Below, piece by piece: positions 1-7,762 of a DNA stretch of 17,703 bases. The translations under genes and the position numbers were made by a program. The DNA is from Peronospora farinosa (Eukaryota; Oomycota; Peronosporomycetes; Peronosporales; Peronosporaceae), in NCBI GenBank assembly GCA_947646735.1, contig CANTFK010000555.1:1-17703 (forward strand), written 5' to 3'. Every line of letters starts with the position of its first letter. Within the stretch, counting starts at the first letter, position 1. The notes below the pieces were generated by a model. That model did not search any database, had not been told where the DNA came from, and saw only the letters and a program-made list of their open reading frames with translations.

Positions 1-181
1 TTTTCTTGACTTTCTTGACATGGTGGTGGTGGCCCTTCCTGCTTTCCTCGGTATTTTCTTTGACTGTGGGTATATCTGCGTTCATACGCAGGCCACGAAG
101 TGCAGGTGCATTCGGCGCACTCTTTGCTGCAATGAAAGCACCTACCGCCATGATTGTCGCGAAGGTAGCGGCAGGTTTCAT
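1..181 (-). CDS. Copy 0: secreted Gly-rich RxLR-like protein, N-terminal part only (cut by window edge)
   Basis: Only the first 60 codons are present; the rest lies left of the window. They cover the signal peptide, RGLR (29-32), EESR (45-48), His4 (51-54) and the first two VKK repeats. This copy carries K20-S21 at the predicted signal peptide junction (codons AAG AGT), a combination shared only with copy 9. The start is the ATG at 179-181, 61 nt downstream of the predicted transcription start. Nothing suggests the copy is broken; it is truncated only by the window. Confidence 0.85.
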   Translation of the reverse strand, partial: MKPAATFATIMAVGAFIAAKSAPNAPALRGLRMNADIPTVKENTEESRKGHHHHVKKVKK

Positions 182-228
182 GGGGAATTTGAAGACGGTG
201 GTGGTGGTGGAAGGCTGGTTTGTTGTTT

Positions 229-244
229 GCAAATTGGTGAATGG
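229..244 (-). promoter_or_regulatory. Oomycete-type initiator plus flanking promoter region, copy 0
   Basis: The minus strand reads CCATTCACCAATTTGC. The first part fits the oomycete initiator (YCA+1YTYY) and CCAATTTGC fits the flanking promoter region (CAWTTTNC-like). The predicted +1 A is at 242, giving a 61-nt 5' UTR. The element recurs unchanged before every copy. The match is to a consensus I recall for Phytophthora core promoters; no transcript data are available here. Confidence 0.65.
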
Positions 245-727
245 ACTCAGTGTTGTGAGTTGTAATGTTGCACCGGAGACTTCCCCGTCACGACACTTCA
301 ATTTGCTGAAGATGCTCGAAGTGGGAGGTAAAGTGATAGCTAGAAATGACAGCTTAGACATGATGGAGAAGCGGTAACACTTTTGACCAAGTGATTGAGA
401 GTGAGATATTTGCTACATTAAACGCGACTCTGACAACGTATGAAGGCCATAGCATCTGTACCAAGAAGAAGTACCTGAAAATAGTCGCGACAAATGTAAT
501 AATGGATCGCTTTTGAAGGACTGCTAGCATGTTTCAATTGCTCATCGAAGATAGAATTTTCCGAGGTTGTATATGACTCGTCACTTACGTGTTTGTCGTT
601 TGTTCTTACTCCTTCATGATTTCGCATAGCATTGTGGTATGTGGCACGCGGTGCAGAACGCTGGTTCCGTAAATAAGGTTGCTGCTACCGCGTAGATTTT
701 GGTACAACGCATTCTTCTGCTACTGCA

Positions 728-739
728 ATAACATGTTAT
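728..739. repeat. 12-bp perfect palindrome in the 3' flank of every copy
   Basis: ATAACATGTTAT is its own reverse complement and lies 126 nt past the stop codon of copy 1. It recurs intact at 2452-2463, 4176-4187, 5901-5912, 7626-7637, 9351-9362, 11075-11086, 12799-12810, 14523-14534 and 16247-16258. It could be a site for a dimeric DNA-binding protein or part of a 3'-end element, or it may be chance preserved by array homogenisation. No function can be assigned. Confidence 0.5.
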
Positions 740-864
740 ACTGTAAAGTAACCTCACAGATATGGTGTGCAGTTGTATTCGAGAGATGAACATTACAATT
801 TGCTATCTACATGACCAACACAACAAACAAACAGCAGTTGAAGCTGGATTGTACCTCTCACTCA

Positions 865-1905
865 TCAACGACGACGCTGACGCTCGCGACGATTAAAACC
901 TCCACTACCAAACGCATTGCCACCAGCCGGTGCGGCACCTCCAAACCCAGGCTGGCCACCGGTGAATCCGTTGTTGCCAGTCGGACCGAAGTTCCCCCTT
1001 GCACCCTGCCCACCAATTCCACCAAACGCGTTCCCACCTTGCGCGCCGAATCGCGTCTGTTGCCCGAAGCCGCCCGCACCATTCCCATTGAAGCCGTTCA
1101 CACCATTTCCGTTGAAGCCGCCCATGCCAGCACCAGCTCCACCAAACATACCACCACCGAAACCAGGCATCTGATTGCCACCACCGAAGCCGCCACCGAT
1201 GGTGCCCGTAGGATTTCCACCAAACCCGCCGGTGTTTGTAGGGAATCCGCCAGAAGCACCTGAGGCACCCAGTCCAGCTCCAACTGGGTTGTTGGCATTT
1301 CCGAAGCTTGCTGTCGATGGGACCCCGGCTATGCCTGCGTCACCAGACTGAGGAATGGCTGCGGCAGCTCCTGGCTGTTGTGCTGGAGATGGATCTGCAC
1401 TGGAAACGTTCGTTGGTGCCGGCGTGGCCCTTGATCCTCGGGTTACCGTAGGTGCAGGGGTTGCCACTGGACGTCCATTTGCAGTCGTCGGAGCTGGCGT
1501 GACAGCTGCAGATCCCAGTGCCACGTTAGTCCCTGCGGCAACGACATTGTTCGAAGCGGCATTGGTAGAGGCGACATTGGTAGAAGCGACATTGGTAGAG
1601 GCGACATTGGTGGTGGAGTCAACGACGGCAGTGTTGGAGCCAGCTACCACTGTGGACGGGATGCTGACGGGAACAGGAATGAAATGCGGCACCTCCACAG
1701 GCACGGGAATAGCGATTTTCTTGACTTTCTTGACTTTCTTGACATGGTGGTGGTGGCCCTTCCTGCTTTCCTCGGTATTTTCTTTGACTGTGGGTATATC
1801 TGCGTTCATACGCAGGCCACGAAGTGCAGGTGCATTCGGCGCACTCTCTGCTGCAATGAAAGCACCTACCGCCATGATTGTCGCGAAGGTAGCGGCAGGT
1901 TTCAT
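865..1905 (-). CDS. Copy 1 (reference entry): secreted Gly/Asn/Phe-rich protein with RxLR-EER-like N-terminus
   Basis: 346 residues, no intron, ending in tandem TGA TGA stops (862-867). Seen in order: signal peptide about 1-19 (MKP then a hydrophobic Ala-rich core); RGLR at 29-32; EESR at 45-48; HHHH at 51-54; three VKK repeats at 55-63; Pro/Val-rich 66-83 with IPVPV twice; NVAST repeats at 100-119; TPAPT at 136-140, 149-153 and 161-165; Gly/Asn/Phe-rich 201-338 with 11 FG dipeptides; RRERQRRR at 339-346. No Cys, Trp or Tyr. This layout suits a secreted oomycete protein: either an unusual RxLR-type host-translocated effector or a cell-surface/wall structural protein. The product is not recognised. 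The start at 1905 is preferred because an ATG further upstream lies before the predicted transcription start, and a 1-bp loss in this copy would break that extended frame. Junction type is E20-S21. Confidence 0.88.
   Translation of the reverse strand: MKPAATFATIMAVGAFIAAESAPNAPALRGLRMNADIPTVKENTEESRKGHHHHVKKVKKVKKIAIPVPVEVPHFIPVPVSIPSTVVAGSNTAVVDSTTNVASTNVASTNVASTNAASNNVVAAGTNVALGSAAVTPAPTTANGRPVATPAPTVTRGSRATPAPTNVSSADPSPAQQPGAAAAIPQSGDAGIAGVPSTASFGNANNPVGAGLGASGASGGFPTNTGGFGGNPTGTIGGGFGGGNQMPGFGGGMFGGAGAGMGGFNGNGVNGFNGNGAGGFGQQTRFGAQGGNAFGGIGGQGARGNFGPTGNNGFTGGQPGFGGAAPAGGNAFGSGGFNRRERQRRR
1549..1608 (-). repeat. 15-bp coding minisatellite (NVAST repeats) in copy 1
   Basis: Four consecutive 15-nt units encode N-V-A-S-T three times and then the diverged N-A-A-S-N (residues 100-119). 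The same block is in every copy at the same place. In copy 5 a synonymous change at 8483 makes the first three units identical. Repeat number does not vary among copies in this window. Confidence 0.85.
1717..1743 (-). repeat. 9-bp coding repeat (VKK x3) in copy 1
   Basis: Three perfect copies of GTCAAGAAA encode V-K-K three times at residues 55-63, directly after the His4 run. The block is unchanged in all complete copies. It forms a strongly basic patch just after the RxLR/EESR segment. Confidence 0.85.
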
Positions 1906-2588
1906 GGGGAATTTGAAGACGGGGTGGTGGTGGAAGGCTGGTTTGTTGTTTGCAAATTGGTGAATGGACTCAGTGTTGTGAGTTGTAATGTTGCACCGGA
2001 GACTTCCCCGTCACGACACTTCAATTTGCTGAAGATGCTCGAAGTGGGAGGTAAAGTGATAGCTAGAAATGACAGCTTAGACATGATGGAGAAGCGGTAA
2101 CACTTTTGACCAAGTGATTGAGAGTGAGATATTTGCTACATTAAACGCGACTCTGACAACGTATGAAGGCCAAAGCATCTGTACCAAGAAGAAGTACCTG
2201 AAAATAGTCGCGACAAATGTAATAATGGATCGCTTTTGAAGGACTGCTAGCATGTTTCAATTGCTCATCGAAGATAGAATTTTCCGAGGTTGTATATGAC
2301 TCGTCACTTACGTGTTTGTCGTTTGTTCTTACTCCCTTCATGATTTCGCATAGCATTGTGGTATGTGGCACGCGGTGCAGAACGCTGGTTCCGTAAATAA
2401 GGTTGCTGCTACCGCGTAGATTTTGGTACAACGCATTCTTCTGCTACTGCAATAACATGTTATACTGTAAAGTAACCTCACAGATATGGTGTGCAGTTGT
2501 ATTCGAGAGATGAACATTACAATTTGCTATCTACATGACCAACACAACAAACAAACAGCAGTTGAAGCTGGATTGTACCTCTCACTCA
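1906..2588. other. Spacer 1: 5' UTR/promoter of copy 1 and 3' flank of copy 2
   Basis: 683 bp with no supported gene. Two compensating length changes are present: one T is lost from the GGT microsatellite (GACGGGGTGG instead of GACGGTGGTGG, near 1921), and the long CTCCCTTC allele is present near 2333. Other markers are GGCCAAAGC, TATATGAC and ACAACGC. A 96-codon minus-strand open frame ends here, but its frame depends on the C indel, so it is not called as a gene. Confidence 0.8.
1952..1967 (-). promoter_or_regulatory. Initiator plus flanking promoter region, copy 1
   Basis: Identical element to that of copy 0. The predicted +1 A is at 1965. The 5' UTR is 60 nt rather than 61 because of the single T deletion in the GGT/ACC microsatellite. 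Confidence 0.65.
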
Positions 2589-3629
2589 TCAACGACGACG
2601 CTGACGCTCGCGACGATTAAAACCTCCACTACCAAACGCATTGCCACCAGCCGGTGCGGCACCTCCAAACCCAGGCTGGCCACCGGTGAATCCGTTGTTG
2701 CCAGTCGGACCGAAGTTCCCCCTTGCACCCTGCCCACCAATTCCACCAAACGCGTTCCCACCTTGCGCGCCGAATCGCGTCTGTTGCCCGAAGCCGCCCG
2801 CACCATTCCCATTGAAGCCGTTCACACCATTTCCGTTGAAGCCGCCCATGCCAGCACCAGCTCCACCAAACATACCACCACCGAAACCAGGCATCTGATT
2901 GCCACCACCGAAGCCGCCACCGATGGTGCCCGTAGGATTTCCACCAAACCCGCCGGTGTTTGTAGGGAATCCGCCAGAAGCACCTGAGGCACCCAGTCCA
3001 GCTCCAACTGGGTTGTTGGCATTTCCGAAGCTTGCTGTCGATGGGACCCCGGCTATGCCTGCGTCACCAGACTGAGGAATGGCTGCGGCAGCTCCTGGCT
3101 GTTGTGCTGGAGATGGATCTGCACTGGAAACGTTCGTTGGTGCCGGCGTGGCCCTTGATCCTCGGGTTACCGTAGGTGCAGGGGTTGCCACTGGACGTCC
3201 ATTTGCAGTCGTCGGAGCTGGCGTGACAGCTGCAGATCCCAGTGCCACGTTAGTCCCTGCGGCAACGACATTGTTCGAAGCGGCATTGGTAGAGGCGACA
3301 TTGGTAGAAGCGACATTGGTAGAGGCGACATTGGTGGTGGAGTCAACGACGGCAGTGTTGGAGCCAGCTACCACTGTGGACGGGATGCTGACGGGAACAG
3401 GAATGAAATGCGGCACCTCCACAGGCACGGGAATAGCGATTTTCTTGACTTTCTTGACTTTCTTGACATGGTGGTGGTGGCCCTTCCTGCTTTCCTCGGT
3501 ATTTTCTTTGACTGTGGGTATATCTGCGTTCATACGCAGGCCACGAAGTGCAGGTGCATTCGGCGCACCTTCTGCTGCAATGAAAGCACCTACCGCCATG
3601 ATTGTCGCGAAGGTAGCGGCAGGTTTCAT
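2589..3629 (-). CDS. Copy 2: secreted Gly-rich RxLR-like protein, E20-G21 type
   Basis: Full-length 346-residue copy with all segments of copy 1. It differs from copy 1 only at the junction: codons GAA GGT give E20-G21 instead of GAG AGT (E20-S21). This two-base swap is a linked dinucleotide difference, also seen in copies 5, 7 and 10. An in-frame upstream ATG at 3807-3809 would add 60 residues and bury the signal peptide inside the chain. It also lies upstream of the predicted transcription start, so the start at 3629 is chosen. Confidence 0.88.
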   Translation of the reverse strand: MKPAATFATIMAVGAFIAAEGAPNAPALRGLRMNADIPTVKENTEESRKGHHHHVKKVKKVKKIAIPVPVEVPHFIPVPVSIPSTVVAGSNTAVVDSTTNVASTNVASTNVASTNAASNNVVAAGTNVALGSAAVTPAPTTANGRPVATPAPTVTRGSRATPAPTNVSSADPSPAQQPGAAAAIPQSGDAGIAGVPSTASFGNANNPVGAGLGASGASGGFPTNTGGFGGNPTGTIGGGFGGGNQMPGFGGGMFGGAGAGMGGFNGNGVNGFNGNGAGGFGQQTRFGAQGGNAFGGIGGQGARGNFGPTGNNGFTGGQPGFGGAAPAGGNAFGSGGFNRRERQRRR

Positions 3630-4312
3630 GGGGAATTTGAAGACGGTGGTGGTGGTGGAAGGCTGGTTTGTTGTTTGCAAATTGGTGAATGGACTCAGTG
3701 TTGTGAGTTGTAATGTTGCACCGGAGACTTCCCCGTCACGACACTTCAATTTGCTGAAGATGCTCGAAGTGGGAGGTAAAGTGATAGCTAGAAATGACAG
3801 CTTAGACATGATGGAGAAGCGGTAACACTTTTGACCAAGTGATTGAGAGTGAGATATTTGCTACATTAAACGCGACTCTGACAACGTATGAAGGCCAAAG
3901 CATCTGTACCAAGAAGAAGTACCTGAAAATAGTCGCGACAAATGTAATAATGGATCGCTTTTGAAGGACTGCTAGCATGTTTCAATTGCTCATCGAAGAT
4001 AGAATTTTCCGAGGTTGTATATGACTCGTCACTTACGTGTTTGTCGTTTGTTCTTACTCCTTCATGATTTCGCATAGCATTGTGGTATGTGGCACGCGGT
4101 GCAGAACGCTGGTTCCGTAAATAAGGTTGCTGCTACCGCGTAGATTTTGGTACAACGCATTCTTCTGCTACTGCAATAACATGTTATACTGTAAAGTAAC
4201 CTCACAGATATGGTGTGCAGTTGTATTCGAGAGATGAACATTACAATTTGCTATCTACATGACCAACACAACAAACAAACAGCAGTTGAAGCTGGATTGT
4301 ACCTCTCACTCA
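3630..4312. other. Spacer 2: 5' UTR/promoter of copy 2 and 3' flank of copy 3
   Basis: 683 bp without a supported gene. Markers: GGCCAAAGC, TATATGAC, short CTCCTTC, ACAACGC. The palindrome is at 4176-4187. Confidence 0.8.
3677..3692 (-). promoter_or_regulatory. Initiator plus flanking promoter region, copy 2
   Basis: Identical 16-bp element, with predicted +1 A at 3690, 61 nt before the ATG. A weaker initiator-like GTCATTTC lies about 105 nt further upstream (3791-3798) without an adjacent flanking element. Confidence 0.65.
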
Positions 4313-5353
4313 TCAACGACGACGCTGACGCTCGCGACGATTAAAACCTCCACTACCAAACGCATTGCCACCAGCCGGTGCGGCACCTCCAAACCCAGGC
4401 TGGCCACCGGTGAATCCGTTGTTGCCAGTCGGACCGAAGTTCCCCCTTGCACCCTGCCCACCAATTCCACCAAACGCGTTCCCACCTTGCGCGCCGAATC
4501 GCGTCTGTTGCCCGAAGCCGCCCGCACCATTCCCATTGAAGCCGTTCACACCATTTCCGTTGAAGCCGCCCATGCCAGCACCAGCTCCACCAAACATACC
4601 ACCACCGAAACCAGGCATCTGATTGCCACCACCGAAGCCGCCACCGATGGTGCCCGTAGGATTTCCACCAAACCCGCCGGTGTTTGTAGGGAATCCGCCA
4701 GAAGCACCTGAGGCACCCAGTCCAGCTCCAACTGGGTTGTTGGCATTTCCGAAGCTTGCTGTCGATGGGACCCCGGCTATGCCTGCGTCACCAGACTGAG
4801 GAATGGCTGCGGCAGCTCCTGGCTGTTGTGCTGGAGATGGATCTGCACTGGAAACGTTCGTTGGTGCCGGCGTGGCCCTTGATCCTCGGGTTACCGTAGG
4901 TGCAGGGGTTGCCACTGGACGTCCATTTGCAGTCGTCGGAGCTGGCGTGACAGCTGCAGATCCCAGTGCCACGTTAGTCCCTGCGGCAACGACATTGTTC
5001 GAAGCGGCATTGGTAGAGGCGACATTGGTAGAAGCGACATTGGTAGAGGCGACATTGGTGGTGGAGTCAACGACGGCAGTGTTGGAGCCAGCTACCACTG
5101 TGGACGGGATGCTGACGGGAACAGGAATGAAATGCGGCACCTCCACAGGCACGGGAATAGCGATTTTCTTGACTTTCTTGACTTTCTTGACATGGTGGTG
5201 GTGGCCCTTCCTGCTTTCCTCGGTATTTTCTTTGACTGTGGGTATATCTGCGTTCATACGCAGGCCACGAAGTGCAGGTGCATTCGGCGCACTCTCTGCT
5301 GCAATGAAAGCACCTACCGCCATGATTGTCGCGAAGGTAGCGGCAGGTTTCAT
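4313..5353 (-). CDS. Copy 3: secreted Gly-rich RxLR-like protein, E20-S21 type
   Basis: Full-length copy whose 346-residue protein is identical to that of copy 1. It carries the majority junction allele, E20-S21. The 5' UTR has the full-length microsatellite, so the upstream frame is open for 60 extra codons to an ATG at 5531-5533. That extension is regarded as non-coding for the reasons given under copies 1 and 2. Confidence 0.88.
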   Translation of the reverse strand: MKPAATFATIMAVGAFIAAESAPNAPALRGLRMNADIPTVKENTEESRKGHHHHVKKVKKVKKIAIPVPVEVPHFIPVPVSIPSTVVAGSNTAVVDSTTNVASTNVASTNVASTNAASNNVVAAGTNVALGSAAVTPAPTTANGRPVATPAPTVTRGSRATPAPTNVSSADPSPAQQPGAAAAIPQSGDAGIAGVPSTASFGNANNPVGAGLGASGASGGFPTNTGGFGGNPTGTIGGGFGGGNQMPGFGGGMFGGAGAGMGGFNGNGVNGFNGNGAGGFGQQTRFGAQGGNAFGGIGGQGARGNFGPTGNNGFTGGQPGFGGAAPAGGNAFGSGGFNRRERQRRR

Positions 5354-6037
5354 GGGGAATTTGAAGACGGTGGTGGTGGTGGAAGGCTGGTTTGTTGTTT
5401 GCAAATTGGTGAATGGACTCAGTGTTGTGAGTTGTAATGTTGCACCGGAGACTTCCCCGTCACGACACTTCAATTTGCTGAAGATGCTCGAAGTGGGAGG
5501 TAAAGTGATAGCTAGAAATGACAGCTTAGACATGATGGAGAAGCGGTAACACTTTTGACCAAGTGATTGAGAGTGAGATATTTGCTACATTAAACGCGAC
5601 TCTGACAACGTATGAAGGCCAAAGCATCTGTACCAAGAAGAAGTACCTGAAAATAGTCGCGACAAATGTAATAATGGATCGCTTTTGAAGGACTGCTAGC
5701 ATGTTTCAATTGCTCATCGAAGATAGAATTTTCCGAGGTTGTATATGACTCGTCACTTACGTGTTTGTCGTTTGTTCTTACTCCCTTCATGATTTCGCAT
5801 AGCATTGTGGTATGTGGCACGCGGTGCAGAACGCTGGTTCCGTAAATAAGGTTGCTGCTACCGCGTAGATTTTGGTACAACGCATTCTTCTGCTACTGCA
5901 ATAACATGTTATACTGTAAAGTAACCTCACAGATATGGTGTGCAGTTGTATTCGAGAGATGAACATTACAATTTGCTATCTACATGACCAACACAACAAA
6001 CAAACAGCAGTTGAAGCTGGATTGTACCTCTCACTCA
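5354..6037. other. Spacer 3: 5' UTR/promoter of copy 3 and 3' flank of copy 4
   Basis: 684 bp without a supported gene. Markers: GGCCAAAGC, TATATGAC, long CTCCCTTC, ACAACGC. The palindrome is at 5901-5912. Confidence 0.8.
5401..5416 (-). promoter_or_regulatory. Initiator plus flanking promoter region, copy 3
   Basis: Identical element, with predicted +1 A at 5414 and a 61-nt 5' UTR. Confidence 0.65.
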
Positions 6038-7078
6038 TCAACGACGACGCTGACGCTCGCGACGATTAAAACCTCCACTACCAAACGCATTGCCACCAGC
6101 CGGTGCGGCACCTCCAAACCCAGGCTGGCCACCGGTGAATCCGTTGTTGCCAGTCGGACCGAAGTTCCCCCTTGCACCCTGCCCACCAATTCCACCAAAC
6201 GCGTTCCCACCTTGCGCGCCGAATCGCGTCTGTTGCCCGAAGCCGCCCGCACCATTCCCATTGAAGCCGTTCACACCATTTCCGTTGAAGCCGCCCATGC
6301 CAGCACCAGCTCCACCAAACATACCACCACCGAAACCAGGCATCTGATTGCCACCACCGAAGCCGCCACCGATGGTGCCCGTAGGATTTCCACCAAACCC
6401 GCCGGTGTTTGTAGGGAATCCGCCAGAAGCACCTGAGGCACCCAGTCCAGCTCCAACTGGGTTGTTGGCATTTCCGAAGCTTGCTGTCGATGGGACCCCG
6501 GCTATGCCTGCGTCACCAGACTGAGGAATGGCTGCGGCAGCTCCTGGCTGTTGTGCTGGAGATGGATCTGCACTGGAAACGTTCGTTGGTGCCGGCGTGG
6601 CCCTTGATCCTCGGGTTACCGTAGGTGCAGGGGTTGCCACTGGACGTCCATTTGCAGTCGTCGGAGCTGGCGTGACAGCTGCAGATCCCAGTGCCACGTT
6701 AGTCCCTGCGGCAACGACATTGTTCGAAGCGGCATTGGTAGAGGCGACATTGGTAGAAGCGACATTGGTAGAGGCGACATTGGTGGTGGAGTCAACGACG
6801 GCAGTGTTGGAGCCAGCTACCACTGTGGACGGGATGCTGACGGGAACAGGAATGAAATGCGGCACCTCCACAGGCACGGGAATAGCGATTTTCTTGACTT
6901 TCTTGACTTTCTTGACATGGTGGTGGTGGCCCTTCCTGCTTTCCTCGGTATTTTCTTTGACTGTGGGTATATCTGCGTTCATACGCAGGCCACGAAGTGC
7001 AGGTGCATTCGGCGCACTCTCTGCTGCAATGAAAGCACCTACCGCCATGATTGTCGCGAAGGTAGCGGCAGGTTTCAT
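6038..7078 (-). CDS. Copy 4: secreted Gly-rich RxLR-like protein, E20-S21 type
   Basis: Full-length copy with the same protein as copies 1, 3 and 8. Spacers 3 and 4 carry the same markers, so copies 3 and 4 are the most alike neighbouring units in the window and may reflect a recent duplication or conversion. Confidence 0.88.
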   Translation of the reverse strand: MKPAATFATIMAVGAFIAAESAPNAPALRGLRMNADIPTVKENTEESRKGHHHHVKKVKKVKKIAIPVPVEVPHFIPVPVSIPSTVVAGSNTAVVDSTTNVASTNVASTNVASTNAASNNVVAAGTNVALGSAAVTPAPTTANGRPVATPAPTVTRGSRATPAPTNVSSADPSPAQQPGAAAAIPQSGDAGIAGVPSTASFGNANNPVGAGLGASGASGGFPTNTGGFGGNPTGTIGGGFGGGNQMPGFGGGMFGGAGAGMGGFNGNGVNGFNGNGAGGFGQQTRFGAQGGNAFGGIGGQGARGNFGPTGNNGFTGGQPGFGGAAPAGGNAFGSGGFNRRERQRRR

Positions 7079-7762
7079 GGGGAATTTGAAGACGGTGGTG
7101 GTGGTGGAAGGCTGGTTTGTTGTTTGCAAATTGGTGAATGGACTCAGTGTTGTGAGTTGTAATGTTGCACCGGAGACTTCCCCGTCACGACACTTCAATT
7201 TGCTGAAGATGCTCGAAGTGGGAGGTAAAGTGATAGCTAGAAATGACAGCTTAGACATGATGGAGAAGCGGTAACACTTTTGACCAAGTGATTGAGAGTG
7301 AGATATTTGCTACATTAAACGCGACTCTGACAACGTATGAAGGCCAAAGCATCTGTACCAAGAAGAAGTACCTGAAAATAGTCGCGACAAATGTAATAAT
7401 GGATCGCTTTTGAAGGACTGCTAGCATGTTTCAATTGCTCATCGAAGATAGAATTTTCCGAGGTTGTATATGACTCGTCACTTACGTGTTTGTCGTTTGT
7501 TCTTACTCCCTTCATGATTTCGCATAGCATTGTGGTATGTGGCACGCGGTGCAGAACGCTGGTTCCGTAAATAAGGTTGCTGCTACCGCGTAGATTTTGG
7601 TACAACGCATTCTTCTGCTACTGCAATAACATGTTATACTGTAAAGTAACCTCACAGATATGGTGTGCAGTTGTATTCGAGAGATGAACATTACAATTTG
7701 CTATCTACATGACCAACACAACAAACAAACAGCAGTTGAAGCTGGATTGTACCTCTCACTCA
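7079..7762. other. Spacer 4: 5' UTR/promoter of copy 4 and 3' flank of copy 5
   Basis: 684 bp without a supported gene. Markers: GGCCAAAGC, TATATGAC, long CTCCCTTC, ACAACGC, the same as spacer 3. The palindrome is at 7626-7637. Confidence 0.8.
7126..7141 (-). promoter_or_regulatory. Initiator plus flanking promoter region, copy 4
   Basis: Identical element, with predicted +1 A at 7139 and a 61-nt 5' UTR. Confidence 0.65.

Larger units (their letters stand above)
182..864. other. Spacer 0: 5' UTR/promoter of copy 0 and 3' flank of copy 1
   Basis: This 683-bp spacer has no supported gene. Its left part is the predicted 5' UTR and core promoter of copy 0. The right part is the 3' flank of copy 1, including the palindrome at 728-739. 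No AATAAA is seen on the minus strand downstream of the stop. Markers on the plus strand: GGCCATAGC (shared only with spacer 9), TATATGAC, the short CTCCTTC allele, and ACAACGC. The 5' UTR holds a CCA/ACC microsatellite at about 197-210. Confidence 0.8.

Noticed and set aside
66..190. Arthropod cuticle-type protein, because of the Pro/Val-rich IPVPV segment and Gly-rich body
   Set aside because: Pro/Val-rich segments do resemble cuticle proteins, but the RxLR/EER-like motifs, TPAPT segments, missing introns and oomycete-type initiator fit an oomycete better. Not excluded without a database search.
378..393. Short inverted repeat CACTT-TTGACC-AAGTG in each spacer, as a possible terminator or W-box-like site
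   Set aside because: Five-base arms are too short to be meaningful, and W-boxes are plant elements not expected here.
6528..7274. 248-codon plus-strand open frame antisense to the gene, plus 150-, 101- and 85-codon antisense frames
   Set aside because: These are shadows of the Gly/Thr/Ala-rich gene on the other strand; the repeated low-complexity codons rarely give stops in antisense. Their products have no coherent domain and one runs across the promoter.
7315..7605. 96-codon minus-strand open frame in the spacers (69 codons in some units)
   Set aside because: The N-terminal part changes with a 1-bp C indel between units and there is no recognisable domain or nearby initiator; it looks like chance.
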